A stretch of DNA of 38,198 bases from Collimonas silvisoli (lineage in GTDB: Bacteria; Pseudomonadota; Gammaproteobacteria; Burkholderiales; Burkholderiaceae_D): assembly GCF_018305005.1 (NCBI RefSeq), contig NZ_JAGQEG010000057.1:1-38198 (forward strand), read 5' to 3'. Each line of letters opens with the position of its first letter. Positions within the stretch are counted from its first letter, which is position 1. Below are positions 25,187 through 33,962 of the stretch, in pieces. The translations under genes and the position numbers were made by a program. The notes beneath the pieces were generated by a model. It was not told where the DNA came from. It was given only the letters and a program-made list of their open reading frames with translations, and made no database searches.

Positions 25187-25520
25187 GCCTTGTCTGAGAT
25201 TTAAAAAAATGGCATTTTTTTGGGGTTCTAGTGATTGTTCCACGATATGTTTCAGCGTAGACTTTTTTTGAAATATTTTCTTTTGGAAATACTGTTTTTT
25301 TGAAAATCACATTGATGCTTGCAGATGCGCAGCTGGCAAACAGGATGCGTAATCGGAGCTGCGAGGGATGAAACCGCGATTCAGTCGGTCGCCTGCGCCG
25401 ATCCGGAAGTGACACAGGACTACGAACTGGCGGCAGGCGCCACGAATGGTCCTGCCGTTACCCGCCATTTGGCAGCTCTTTACTGTCCGATCAAATCGAA
25501 ACTACTACTAATAGGCACAA
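25187..25520. other. Intergenic region, AT-rich with T-tract repeats
   Basis: 334 bp between convergent genes. The first 130 bp contain long A/T runs, including AAAAAAATG-g-CATTTTTTT (25201-25219) and two similar TTTTTTTGAAAT segments near 25264 and 25298; these may end transcription of the winged-helix gene. From 25319 the composition becomes coding-like, but I recognise no protein in any frame. Confidence 0.45.
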
Positions 25521-26369
25521 TCAAGGCATCGGCTGGAATTTCAGCTCACTGATCGGGGTAATCTTTTCAGTGCGAGCAAGGCCATATGTGGTTTGTGGTC
25601 CCAGCCATTTATCCCAGATCTTTTTGAATTCGCCGCTGTTTTCCAGGCTCATCAGACCCTTGTTCACTGCGCTGGAAAATGCGGATTCCTCTTTGCGCAT
25701 GCCAGCACCGATGGGCTCAAGCGCCATTGGCTCCTTCAGAATGGCCAGCTCATCCTCCGTTCCCTTGGTCTTTTTCACAAAGTCGATAGCGGTCATCATA
25801 TTGGTAACAAAACCATTTACCTTATTCTGTTGCAACGCAAGGTATGCTGAGCCAGTGTCCTGGAAGGTGACAGGAACACCGTTCTTGACTGACATGTGAA
25901 TCGACTGTTCGGAGGTCGATCCTTTGGTCGCACTGATTCTCTTGCCTTCAAAATCGGCGAGCGTCTTGTTCGCGTCGGCCTTTTTCACCAACAACACCTC
26001 TTTCGTGACGTAATAGGCGTTGCTGAATTCAATCTGTTCTGCGCGTGTTTTTGTGTAAGCAAGGTTTGCGATAACCAGATCGACCCGGCCCATTTTGACT
26101 TCCGGGATCCGTGCCTCAACCGACATCGGCTTCAGCGTTGCCTTGAGTCCCATTTCTTTAGCCAGTGCCGTGCACAGGTCAACATCCATTCCTACCAACG
26201 CCCGTGTTTTTGGATCTGGATAGGAGAAAGGCACAACATCGGCATAGACGCCGCAGAGCAATTCCTTTCTTGCGTTGACATCCTGAAGCTGATCAGCCAA
26301 CGCCATGCTTGCCAGGCCGACGGTACAACCAAGCAGGCAGAAACCGAAAACGATTTTCTTCAATATCAT
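25521..26369 (-). CDS. Amino-acid ABC transporter substrate-binding protein
   Basis: A 282-residue periplasmic family 3 binding protein. The signal peptide MILKKIVFGFCLLGCTVGLA ends near ALAD. The mature protein has LCGVYADVVPFSYPDPKTRALVGMDVDLC at the ligand cleft, MGRVDLVIANLAYTKTRAEQ, and GKRISATKGSTSEQ. I start at ATG 26369 because GAGGAG lies 7 bp upstream. It is the last gene of the four-gene importer operon, behind a hairpin that may let it be expressed differently from the membrane parts. A polar amino acid is the likely ligand. Confidence 0.93.
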   Translation of the reverse strand: MILKKIVFGFCLLGCTVGLASMALADQLQDVNARKELLCGVYADVVPFSYPDPKTRALVGMDVDLCTALAKEMGLKATLKPMSVEARIPEVKMGRVDLVIANLAYTKTRAEQIEFSNAYYVTKEVLLVKKADANKTLADFEGKRISATKGSTSEQSIHMSVKNGVPVTFQDTGSAYLALQQNKVNGFVTNMMTAIDFVKKTKGTEDELAILKEPMALEPIGAGMRKEESAFSSAVNKGLMSLENSGEFKKIWDKWLGPQTTYGLARTEKITPISELKFQPMP

Positions 26370-26462
26370 GTTAAAACTCCTCAAATGATCAAACAGGACC
26401 CAGCTAAAAGACCTTCATCAAACAGATAGAGACCACAGAAAACACCAACAAGACGGGGGCTG

Positions 26463-26481
26463 GTGGACTGTTACAGTCCAC
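26463..26481. promoter_or_regulatory. Hairpin between ATPase and binding-protein genes
   Basis: A perfect 8-bp stem GTGGACTG/CAGTCCAC with a 3-nt loop lies 12 bp after the ATPase stop codon. There is no T tract. Such intercistronic hairpins in importer operons stabilise or partially terminate the message to raise binding-protein levels. Confidence 0.6.
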
Positions 26482-26493
26482 TAGGTACGATGG

Positions 26494-27222
26494 TTAATGT
26501 GAACGCAAATCAGAAAGAAAACGCTGCGCGCGCGGATGTTGCGGCCGAGCAAAAAACTCCTCTGGCGTGGCTTTCTCCAGAATTGTGCCGGCATCCATAA
26601 ACCACACCAGATCAGCAACCTCTCTGGCAAATCCCATTTCATGCGTGACACACATCATGGTCATGCCGTCCCGCGCCAGGCTCTTCATGACAGACAGCAC
26701 TTCACCGACCATTTCAGGGTCGAGCGCACTGGTCGGTTCGTCAAACAACATGACCGGTGGATCCATTGCCAGCGCACGCGCAATGGCAACGCGCTGCTGC
26801 TGGCCGCCCGACAATTGCCCCGGATACGCATCGGCCTTATTCGACAAACCAACCCGTTCAAGCAAGCCAAGCGCCTTGGCCTTGGCGTCGCTGCGCTTGA
26901 GTCCCGAAACCCGCATCGGCGACAAAATGATATTTTCCAGCACCGACAGATGCGGAAACAAATTGAATTGCTGAAATACAAAACCGATCCGGCTGCGAAA
27001 GCGATTCAGATCGATACCGGGCGCATTGACATCCTGACGATCGAATGCGATCTGTCCCTTCTGAATATCTTCGAGCCGGTTGACAGTGCGGATCAAGGTC
27101 GACTTGCCCGAACCGGAAGGGCCGCATACCACGACTACCTGACCTTTCTTGACCTCTGCATTGACATCCACCAGCGCGTGATAGCTGCCGTACCATTTAT
27201 TCACATCGGAAAAAATAATCAT
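26494..27222 (-). CDS. Amino-acid ABC transporter ATP-binding protein
   Basis: A 242-residue GlnQ/HisP-type ATPase powering import from the cytoplasmic face. All motifs are intact: Walker [11 protein letters not shown]-loop [17 protein letters not shown], signature [15 protein letters not shown], Walker [15 protein letters not shown] and the switch His in CVTHEMGFA. It overlaps the upstream permease by 4 bp. It is the only ABC ATPase in the window, so it is also the nearest candidate to serve the orphan permeases at 21160-23410. Confidence 0.96.
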   Translation of the reverse strand: MIIFSDVNKWYGSYHALVDVNAEVKKGQVVVVCGPSGSGKSTLIRTVNRLEDIQKGQIAFDRQDVNAPGIDLNRFRSRIGFVFQQFNLFPHLSVLENIILSPMRVSGLKRSDAKAKALGLLERVGLSNKADAYPGQLSGGQQQRVAIARALAMDPPVMLFDEPTSALDPEMVGEVLSVMKSLARDGMTMMCVTHEMGFAREVADLVWFMDAGTILEKATPEEFFARPQHPRAQRFLSDLRSH

Positions 27223-27986
27223 GCTTGTTCCTCGGAAGAGCCCGCCATGGAAATCTGCGGCAATTTGTCGATATTGGGGACCGCATTCGCTACGCGTTTT
27301 CCACCACGGCGTTTATGTGTGATGCGCCGCTCCAGATAATCGGCAAATTGCGTGAATGAAAAGCAGACGATAAAGTAAGTCAGGGCCAGGATCATGAAAA
27401 CCGGCAACGGCTTGGTCAGCAGCTGGTTATTCACCTGATTGGCGGCAAACGTCATTTCCGGTACATTGATCACATAGCCAAGCGAGGTCTCTTTGATGGT
27501 CGAGACGAATTGGCTGACCATGCTCGGCGTCATGTTATACAAGGCTTGCGGCAGAATGACGTGGCGGATGGTCTTGAAATAACTTAAGCCGAGCGCCCGC
27601 GAAGCTTCGATCTGCCCGCGCGGCAACGCCTCGATACCGGCCCGTATCACTTCCGATAGATAAGCGCTCTGATAGATCACCAGTGTGCACAGCATGGTTG
27701 TGAAACCGGTAATCGTCCGCCCGATCAGCAAGGGCAGAAAAAAATAAGTCCAGAAAATCACCATGAGCAGCGGAATGCCGCGCACCACGTATACCAGCAC
27801 GGTGGCGGGCATGCGAAACACCGCCATTGGACTGATCCTCGCCAATGCCAGCAGGATACTCACGGGAAATGCCAAACCCAGTCCTAATAGCGAAAGAATC
27901 AGGGTGACCGACAGCCCGCCTAGCGGACCATGCGGATATTGCCCGATCAGGAACAGTTGCCAGTTATCGGCTAAGATCTGAAACAT
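27219..27986 (-). CDS. Amino-acid ABC transporter permease
   Basis: A 255-residue HisM-type permease with about five membrane segments. The coupling loop is canonical ([20 protein letters not shown], then [14 protein letters not shown]), in contrast to the permeases at 21-23 kb. It lies 3 bp after the first permease and overlaps the ATPase gene by 4 bp. The C-terminal tail is unusually long and charged ([14 protein letters not shown]). Confidence 0.94.
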   Translation of the reverse strand: MFQILADNWQLFLIGQYPHGPLGGLSVTLILSLLGLGLAFPVSILLALARISPMAVFRMPATVLVYVVRGIPLLMVIFWTYFFLPLLIGRTITGFTTMLCTLVIYQSAYLSEVIRAGIEALPRGQIEASRALGLSYFKTIRHVILPQALYNMTPSMVSQFVSTIKETSLGYVINVPEMTFAANQVNNQLLTKPLPVFMILALTYFIVCFSFTQFADYLERRITHKRRGGKRVANAVPNIDKLPQISMAGSSEEQA

Positions 27987-27989
27987 GAT

Positions 27990-28691
27990 TTATCTGCTCC
28001 CCGGAATACGATAGTGTCGAGTCAGCAATGCACCTGCTGCCATGATGACGAGCGAGAGCAGCAAATAAAACACGCTGGCTACCATATAAGATTCAAAAGT
28101 CCGGAAAGTGTAATTTTCCACTTGGCGCGTGGCATACGTCAGCTCGGCAACGCCGATTGCCATCGCCAGACTGGAGTTTTTGAATAGCAACACGGTGTGA
28201 TTGACCAGCGGCGGAATCGCGATCCGCATTGCCTGCGGCAGAATGACGTACCACATGCTGCGGATATAACTTAATCCCAGCGCTCGCGATGCTTCGAACT
28301 GTCCATGAGGAATCCCCCGCAAGCCGCTTCTGATGTCTTCCGAAATATAGGCCGCCATGCACAAGCCGATCGCGATCACGGAAAACAGAAACTCGCCGTT
28401 GTACTGATTGATCCACATTTGCGTTGCTTGCGGCAATAAGGACGGCAGCGCGAAGTACCACATCATGATCTGAACCAGCATGGGTACGTTGCGGTGATAA
28501 GCGACAAATGCCGAGACCAAGCCTTTGGCAATGCGATTGTTCGTCATGCGGATGGTCGCAAGCACCACTCCCAGCACGAATGCGAGTATCCAGGAAAACA
28601 GCGCCAGCTCGAACGTCAACTCGATGCCCTTGATAAGAATCCCGGCATACTGGCCTTGCAAGATCACCGAGAAATTAATGTGCTGGTTAAT
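27990..28691 (-). CDS. Amino-acid ABC transporter permease, possible ATT start
   Basis: A 233-residue HisM/GltJ-type permease with a canonical coupling loop ([20 protein letters not shown]). The first standard start is GTG at 28665-28667, which has no ribosome site before it. Eight codons upstream, an in-frame ATT (28689-28691) is preceded by GAGGGAGAAGG at ideal spacing, and the residues it adds (INQHINFS) look like the usual polar N terminus of this family. I therefore extend the gene to ATT. From GTG the length would be 225. First gene of the importer operon. Confidence 0.88.
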   Translation of the reverse strand: MNQHINFSVILQGQYAGILIKGIELTFELALFSWILAFVLGVVLATIRMTNNRIAKGLVSAFVAYHRNVPMLVQIMMWYFALPSLLPQATQMWINQYNGEFLFSVIAIGLCMAAYISEDIRSGLRGIPHGQFEASRALGLSYIRSMWYVILPQAMRIAIPPLVNHTVLLFKNSSLAMAIGVAELTYATRQVENYTFRTFESYMVASVFYLLLSLVIMAAGALLTRHYRIPGSR

Positions 28692-28705
28692 GATCCTTCT
28701 CCCTC

Positions 28706-29029
28706 AATTCAACAACGGCTGAAAATGCGATTCCTTTGAATACATCAGTTCACGCAGGAAAGAATACGCGGGATAAAAAATATAAGAAAAGACGCTTTTC
28801 ATCTGGGACGATAAGTTTCTGAAATGGTGGTGCAAATACACCTTCAGTCTGGAAACAAATCCCCATACAGGTGATCTTTTCCATGGTTCAGGACACAATT
28901 CGCACCAATGTAGTGCTCGGATTGCCTGATGAAAAATGGCGTCTTCAGTTAATCAGGCCGAGTGCGTCCGGCGCTCGGCAAGCTTCCGTCAGCGTGCCAC
29001 CCCGTCAAGCGCGACAGAGGGATGCCGTC
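28706..29029. other. Upstream region of the amino-acid importer operon
   Basis: 324 bp without a gene. The part nearest the operon is AT-rich and should hold its promoter. I looked for ATA-N9-TAT and sigma-54 elements here and found none with correct spacing, so this operon does not obviously share the control seen further right. Confidence 0.45.
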
Positions 29030-30046
29030 TTATGATTTGGATTTCCAGGAAGGCAATGTCAGCACTTCAGGATTGACTGGGGTAAGCGGCTTTCCGGCCT
29101 GCTCGCCGCAATCAAGTGCGGCAATCAGATTATTCGCCGCCAACATCCCCATTGCATGGCGGGTATTGATCGAGGCACTGCCGATATGCGGCGTCAGAAC
29201 CACATTTGATACCGCCAGCAGTTCGGGACTGACCTGCGGTTCGCCCTCGAATACGTCCAGGCCAGCCGCGGCTATCTGCTTATTTTGCAATGCCCGCGCC
29301 AAGGCAACGTCGTCCACCACGCCGCCGCGTGCGATGTTGGTCAGAGTTGCGGTGGGCTTCATCTGGGCCAGTTCGGCAGCGCCAACCGCATGATGCGAAC
29401 TGGGCGAGTAGGGCACGACAATGATCAGGTGATCCGCCTCGCGCAATAGTGTGGCCTTGTCCACATATTGCGCATGGCATTCCGCTTCGACCGCCGGCGC
29501 CAGTTGCGAACGGTTGTGATAAATCACGCGCATTCCGAAGCCGAAAGCGCCGCGGCAGGCAATCGCCCGGCCGATCCGGCCCATGCCGAGAATACCCAAT
29601 GTCGTGCCATGTACGTCGGGGCCGACAAACATGTCGAAACGGCCGGTTATCTTCCAGCCGCCGCATCGTAAAAAATGTTCTGATTCGGTGATGCGTCGGG
29701 CTGTTGCCATCATCAGCGCAAAGCCGAAATCGGCAGTCGTCTCGGTCAGTACGTCCGGGGTATTGGTGAGCAGCACGCTGCGCGCAGTGCAAGCCGCGAC
29801 ATCGACATTGTTGTATCCGACACCGATATTGCATATCGCTTTCAGTTGCGGGCAGGCATCGAGCAAGGTGGCGTCGATACGGTCGTTGCCGCAAGTGACG
29901 GCGCCGGTCTTGCCTTGCAAGCGTTCGATCAGTTCCGGCTGGGTCCAGATGGTGTCGTCGCCGTTATAGCTGACGTCGAAATATCCGCGCAGACGCTCGA
30001 CAATATCGGGAAAAGTGGCGCGAGTAACCAATATGGATTGATGCAT
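29030..30046 (-). CDS. D-2-hydroxyacid dehydrogenase (glyoxylate/hydroxypyruvate reductase-like)
   Basis: A 338-residue NAD(P)-dependent dehydrogenase interconverting 2-oxo acids and D-2-hydroxy acids. Seen: TTLGILGMGRIGRAIA (nucleotide loop), YHNRSQ after strand 2 (Asn-Arg hints at NADPH), TNIARGGVVDD with the substrate Arg, the Glu in DVFEGEPQ, and the catalytic His in LTPHIGSAS. AGGAG precedes the ATG. It lies 89 bp after the SDR gene on the same strand and probably shares its Nac-type promoter at about 30940-31010. Confidence 0.93.
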   Translation of the reverse strand: MHQSILVTRATFPDIVERLRGYFDVSYNGDDTIWTQPELIERLQGKTGAVTCGNDRIDATLLDACPQLKAICNIGVGYNNVDVAACTARSVLLTNTPDVLTETTADFGFALMMATARRITESEHFLRCGGWKITGRFDMFVGPDVHGTTLGILGMGRIGRAIACRGAFGFGMRVIYHNRSQLAPAVEAECHAQYVDKATLLREADHLIIVVPYSPSSHHAVGAAELAQMKPTATLTNIARGGVVDDVALARALQNKQIAAAGLDVFEGEPQVSPELLAVSNVVLTPHIGSASINTRHAMGMLAANNLIAALDCGEQAGKPLTPVNPEVLTLPSWKSKS

Positions 30047-30135
30047 GGTAAGTCTCCTGCTTATACTTATTTTTAACTGTTAACAATACTGTCGCCGTCG
30101 TACTTCACCGGTCTATTTACGCGCATTAGGGCAGA

Positions 30136-30882
30136 TCAGGCCGGTTCCGGCTTAATCGTCGTCAAGCCGCCGCAGACCTGCAAAGTCGGCATGATTTCGA
30201 TATTGCCGATATTCACCGCAATCGGCGCGGAAATAGCAAAAGCAATGGCGTCGGCAATGTCGGAGGCTTGCGGCAGTTCGAAGCCGTCAATGAATTTGCG
30301 CCGGCCCTCCTCGATGTTGCCGCTGACATGGCCAAAGATATCCGTTGCTACGCGGCCCGGGCAGATTTCCGTGACGCGCACGCGTTTGCCGGTGGCATCA
30401 ACGCGTAACTGACGAGACAAAGCATGTACCCCTGCCTTGGTCGCGTGATAGATGGAGTTGCCATTGAAGTTATAGATTGCAGCAATCGAAGTGATATTGA
30501 CGATATGCCCGCGGTCACGCTCGACCATGCCAGGCATGGTCAGACGCACCAGATGCAGCACGGCTTGCAGATTCACTTCCACTTGCGAATCGACGTCGTT
30601 GACGCTTGCGTTGAGAATCGAACCCGGAGTAGAAATGCCCGCGTTATTGACCAGGATATCGAACTGAACTTCCTGCGTGAGTTTGGTGATGGCATCGAGA
30701 TCACGCACATCAAGCACATGCGGAATGCAACCGGTACGCTCGGCCAGTTCCTTGAGCGGACCGGCGCTGCGGGCCAGTGCGTGCACTTCCAGTCCTTCAC
30801 GGCAAAAGCGCTCCACGATCGCCGCACCCATGCCTGTCGAAGCACCGGTTACCAACGCGGTTTTATAGTCTGAAAATGGCAT
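30136..30882 (-). CDS. Short-chain dehydrogenase/reductase
   Basis: A 248-residue classical SDR of the YdfG/3-hydroxy acid dehydrogenase kind. Seen: ALVTGASTGMGAAIVE (cofactor loop), DILVNNAGIS, INITSIAAIYN with the catalytic Ser region, and YHATKAGVHALSR with the Tyr-Lys pair, then EICPGRVATD. AGAGGA precedes the ATG. A 68-bp promoter copy with a Nac-type box lies just upstream. Substrate unknown; pairing with a D-2-hydroxyacid dehydrogenase suggests serial oxidation or reduction of a hydroxy acid. Confidence 0.93.
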   Translation of the reverse strand: MPFSDYKTALVTGASTGMGAAIVERFCREGLEVHALARSAGPLKELAERTGCIPHVLDVRDLDAITKLTQEVQFDILVNNAGISTPGSILNASVNDVDSQVEVNLQAVLHLVRLTMPGMVERDRGHIVNITSIAAIYNFNGNSIYHATKAGVHALSRQLRVDATGKRVRVTEICPGRVATDIFGHVSGNIEEGRRKFIDGFELPQASDIADAIAFAISAPIAVNIGNIEIMPTLQVCGGLTTIKPEPA

Positions 30883-30940
30883 AAATTTCCTCTTACGTGA
30901 ATGTCGGTTACTGGCTCGTGGGGCTAGCAGCTATATGGAC

Positions 30941-31008
30941 CAATATATATGGCGCCAGAAAATGCCGCCAAGACGGATTGGGTTTGGAGGGATAAGGTGT
31001 GCTTATGG
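30941..31008 (-). promoter_or_regulatory. Nac-type promoter/operator, copy A (upstream of SDR)
   Basis: On the minus strand: ATA-N9-TAT box with arms ATAAG/CTTAT (30992-31006), a CCAA-N6-TTGG inverted repeat (30968-30981), -35 TTGGCG (30966-30971) and -10 TATATA (30944-30949, 16-bp spacer). The box centre is about 64 bp before the expected start near 30935. I count 54 of 68 positions identical to copy B at 36032-36099. Confidence 0.75.
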
Positions 31009-31019
31009 CTAAGCCATTT

Positions 31020-31784
31020 TCAGACCAGCCGCGACAGCGGCACGATGCGGCCATTCACCGCCTGAATCGCGCCGCGGATAGTCCGCGCCAGTTCAACCGC
31101 GCCGGGCGTATCGCCGTGCAGCAGTATCGAATGCACCTTGATGTTGAGTTTTTTTCCCGTGATGGTCGTGACATTGCCGTCTTCGAGAAGTTGTTTCACG
31201 CGTTGCAATACGGCGTCGCGGTCCTTGATGACCGAACCGGCGATCTTGCGTGAAACCAACGCACCCTCGTCGTCGTACGCACGGTCGGCAAGGAAGGTAT
31301 TGGCGAATCTGACGCCGATCTTTTCGGCGGCACGTTCGATTTGCGTATTCGTGGAGACGCCGATGATGAGCGTGGGGTCGAACTCGGCGACGGCGCGCAC
31401 CAGCGGCTCCGCGAGCTGGTAATCGGCGGCCGCCATATTCCCGAGTGCGCCATGAAAGCTCATATGCGTAACGCGGTGGCCTGCGGCCTTGGCAATGCCG
31501 GCCAGCGCGCCGAGCTGGTACAGCACATATTTGCTGACTTCGGAGGGATCTATCTGCATTTGACGGCGGCCAAATCCCATCAGATCGGGAAATCCCACGT
31601 GCGCGCCGACTTCGATCCCGCGCGCCAGGGCAAGACGGACAGTCCGGTCCATGATGACCGGATCACCGGCATGGTAACCGCAGGCGACATTAGCGGAGGA
31701 AATGATTTCCAAGAGCGCTTCATCTTCACCCATCCGGTAAGGGCCGAAGCCTTCGCCCAGGTCTGCATTCAAATCGATATCCAT
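31020..31784 (-). CDS. pxpA: 5-oxoprolinase subunit PxpA (LamB/YcsF family)
   Basis: A 254-residue protein opening MDIDLNADLGEGFGPY, the clear LamB/YcsF signature, then ANVACGYHAGDP and VGAHVGFPD with likely metal/substrate His and Asp. With PxpB and PxpC this family forms an ATP-dependent 5-oxoprolinase that opens L-pyroglutamate to glutamate. I start at ATG 31784 because GAGGAG lies 7 bp upstream. It is the last gene of the six-gene operon, 16 bp after the carrier gene. Related enzymes act on other lactams, so the substrate may differ. Confidence 0.93.
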   Translation of the reverse strand: MDIDLNADLGEGFGPYRMGEDEALLEIISSANVACGYHAGDPVIMDRTVRLALARGIEVGAHVGFPDLMGFGRRQMQIDPSEVSKYVLYQLGALAGIAKAAGHRVTHMSFHGALGNMAAADYQLAEPLVRAVAEFDPTLIIGVSTNTQIERAAEKIGVRFANTFLADRAYDDEGALVSRKIAGSVIKDRDAVLQRVKQLLEDGNVTTITGKKLNIKVHSILLHGDTPGAVELARTIRGAIQAVNGRIVPLSRLV

Positions 31785-31800
31785 AGCATCACTCCTCAAT

Positions 31801-32232
31801 TTAGTCTTGCCCGGCCGCCAGGATTTCGATCAAGCGTGTTCCATAATCGACTGCCGTTTCGTGTTCCATCAGGATCCCGGTTACAACGCCGTCGAGCGGC
31901 GCGCTGACCGGCGCGTATATCTGGCCAATCTTGAGCAGGCCGAGAACATTGCCTTTTTTTACCTCGTCTCCGACCTTTGTAAACGGTAAGGAGCGCAGCG
32001 GATGCGTGGTAAGGAAGATACCGACGGATGCGGCAACGGCCGCCGTGCGGCCACTGCCGGCGTGCGACGGGCTGACCGGGCTTTCCTCGACCGGCGCAAC
32101 AGCCTGTTCCAGGGTACGGCCATTGCTCGCCAGCGTCAGGCGCACCGTCTGGCCTGCGTTGGTGAACTCGAAATAGTTGATGTCCGATGCCTCAAGCCAC
32201 GCTGTGATCTGCCGCAATTTCTCAATTTTCAT
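31801..32232 (-). CDS. Biotin-carrier-like protein lacking the biotinyl lysine
   Basis: A 143-residue AccB-like protein. The N-terminal helix-strand part (MKIEKLRQITAWLEASDINY), an Ala/Pro/Ser linker about 45-70, and a C-terminal biotinyl/lipoyl-fold domain (VGDEVKKGNVLGLL, then APVSAPLDGVVTGI) are seen. The EAMKM motif that carries biotin is replaced by LKIGQIY, with Gly where the Lys should be, so it should not be biotinylated. It sits between pxpC and pxpA, while a true carrier opens the same operon at 35464-35925. It may have a structural role in the complex. Confidence 0.82.
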   Translation of the reverse strand: MKIEKLRQITAWLEASDINYFEFTNAGQTVRLTLASNGRTLEQAVAPVEESPVSPSHAGSGRTAAVAASVGIFLTTHPLRSLPFTKVGDEVKKGNVLGLLKIGQIYAPVSAPLDGVVTGILMEHETAVDYGTRLIEILAAGQD

Positions 32233-32292
32233 CTGCTCGTTTCTCCGCGCATTTCCTGACGCTTTTTTTGGCGCATTTTCTGGTTTAGCTGC

Positions 32293-33294
32293 TCACCGGC
32301 TCAAGTTGCGATACAAACCGGCCAGATTGCGGACCCGGCCCAGATAATGGTCTATCGAGCCAAGCGCCGCCACCGCATCCTCGTACGTCGTTTTGACGAA
32401 CCTGAGCTTCTCGCCGATTCTGGCCTGGCCCAGACGCCACAAATCCGCCTCGATCACGGTGCCGATCTTGGGGTAGCCGCCGGACGGCTGGGCATCGCGC
32501 AACTGGATGATCGGCTGTCCGCTATGCGGAACCTGGATAACGCCCGGCACAATGCCATGCGAACGCTTCTCGATAGCTCCTGTCGGCGAAATCGTCGGCC
32601 CTTCCAGCCGGTAACCATAGCGATTGCTTTGGGGCGTAATTTTCCAGTCGGCGCTCCAAAACGCGCGCACGGAATCGTCCGTGTAACGATCGTATTCTCC
32701 GGCCGGCAGTACGCGTACCGCTATCACTTTCTCCTCCAATGCATGGTCGGTTAGCGGCAGCGCAAAGTCCGGAGGTTCTGCGCCGAACCCACACGGCGGT
32801 ATTGCGGTGGCGGCAGCGTCCGATGCTGCCGCTCCGATGGCGCGAATGACATCTCCTTTTTCCAGCGGCCGTCCCTGAAATCCGCCGAATTGTCCGCGCA
32901 ACTGCGTGCTGCGAGATCCGAGTACAACCGGAACATCCACGCCGCCGGTCAGCGTCAGATAAGCTCTCGCGCCGCTGGCGGGAACGCGCAAGGATAGTAC
33001 CTGTCGCTTGCGCGCCTGCATGGCCCACCACGGTGGGATGGGCATATCGTCAAGCTGCGCCGAGCAATCCGCACCGGTCAGGGCGAAGGCAATATCTTCC
33101 AGAAAGCGCACTTTGAACGGCAGAATGGGAATTTCAATTCCTGCGGCATTTTCGTCATTGCCAAGGAGAATATTGCCCACTGCCAGCGCAATGCGATCCA
33201 TCGCGCCGGATGTGCCGACGCCGAAGCGCAAATAGCCGTCGCGTCCCATATCCTGAACCGTGCTCAGGGCCGAAGAAGAAAGAAGCTCGATCAT
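32293..33294 (-). CDS. pxpC: 5-oxoprolinase subunit PxpC / KipA-type carboxyltransferase
   Basis: A 333-residue protein of the biotin-dependent carboxyltransferase/KipA family, homologous to half of the carboxyltransferase domain of urea carboxylase. Seen: LSTVQDMGRDGYLRFGVGTSGAMD, GVDVPVVLGSRSTQ, SNRYGYRLEGP, and HGIVPGVIQVPHSGQPIIQL. It overlaps pxpB by 4 bp. With PxpB it forms the ring-opening unit; here it also sits with a biotin carboxylase and carrier. Confidence 0.93.
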   Translation of the reverse strand: MIELLSSSALSTVQDMGRDGYLRFGVGTSGAMDRIALAVGNILLGNDENAAGIEIPILPFKVRFLEDIAFALTGADCSAQLDDMPIPPWWAMQARKRQVLSLRVPASGARAYLTLTGGVDVPVVLGSRSTQLRGQFGGFQGRPLEKGDVIRAIGAAASDAAATAIPPCGFGAEPPDFALPLTDHALEEKVIAVRVLPAGEYDRYTDDSVRAFWSADWKITPQSNRYGYRLEGPTISPTGAIEKRSHGIVPGVIQVPHSGQPIIQLRDAQPSGGYPKIGTVIEADLWRLGQARIGEKLRFVKTTYEDAVAALGSIDHYLGRVRNLAGLYRNLSR

Positions 33295-33962
33295 TTGACT
33301 ACCCTCTCAACGCGGAAGCGGATCATATCCCCGGGCGCCAATACAGCAGGCTTTTCGCGAAAGGGGTCGAAGAACGACATGGAAGTGCCGCCGATGGTAT
33401 TCCATCCGCTCGGGCCGCAGGAGGCGGAAACGCCGGTTTGCACGCCGCCGATCGACACCGAGCCGCCCGGCAAACTCAAGACCGGCACCTTTCTGCGCGG
33501 AACCGCAATGCGCGGGTCCATGCCGCCCAGATAGCAATAGCCGGGGTGGCTGCCGAGTGCGTAGACCGTATATAACGGCGCGCTATGTATCTGCACGACG
33601 TCGTCTGCTGAAAGGCCGGTGTGGGCAACCACGTCACCCAGGTGCGGGCCCAGAGCACCGCCATAGACGACCGGCAACTCGATCAGATTGCCTTCGATTG
33701 TCAATTCCTGCGCCGCATCCCAGGCTTCTCGCACTGCCGCTTCGAGCGATGCGATGTCCGCCGGCGGCGTAGCGAAAATGAGCATCAGATTGCTCATGCC
33801 GGGTACGGCCTCTTTAATGCCGGGCCAGGTTTCAACCTGACGTGCCAGCGACCAGATACGGCGCTGATTAGGCAGATCAAGAACGCCCGGCGCCTCGAAC
33901 AGCATCGCGGTCGTGCCGAGCAGGCTGATCTTAAGCGGCTCGTTCAAACTGTCGGTTGTCAT
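33291..33962 (-). CDS. pxpB: 5-oxoprolinase subunit PxpB / KipI-type
   Basis: A 223-residue KipI/allophanate hydrolase subunit 1-like protein. Seen: the N-terminal [16 protein letters not shown] strand pair, the family signature [18 protein letters not shown], and [22 protein letters not shown], then [13 protein letters not shown]. It overlaps accC by 4 bp on one side and pxpC by 4 bp on the other, showing tight coupling of biotin carboxylase and the two oxoprolinase subunits. Confidence 0.94.
   Translation of the reverse strand: MTTDSLNEPLKISLLGTTAMLFEAPGVLDLPNQRRIWSLARQVETWPGIKEAVPGMSNLMLIFATPPADIASLEAAVREAWDAAQELTIEGNLIELPVVYGGALGPHLGDVVAHTGLSADDVVQIHSAPLYTVYALGSHPGYCYLGGMDPRIAVPRRKVPVLSLPGGSVSIGGVQTGVSASCGPSGWNTIGGTSMSFFDPFREKPAVLAPGDMIRFRVERVVK

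Noticed and set aside
25319-25552. Plus-strand frame with coding-like composition after the winged-helix gene
   Set aside because: Runs into the end of the convergent binding-protein gene and resembles no protein I know; could be a remnant but cannot be supported.
28706-29029. Nac-type or sigma-54 site upstream of the amino-acid importer
   Set aside because: No ATA-N9-TAT is present, and a GCAA...GTGCCA pair near 28980-29000 has the wrong spacing for sigma-54.
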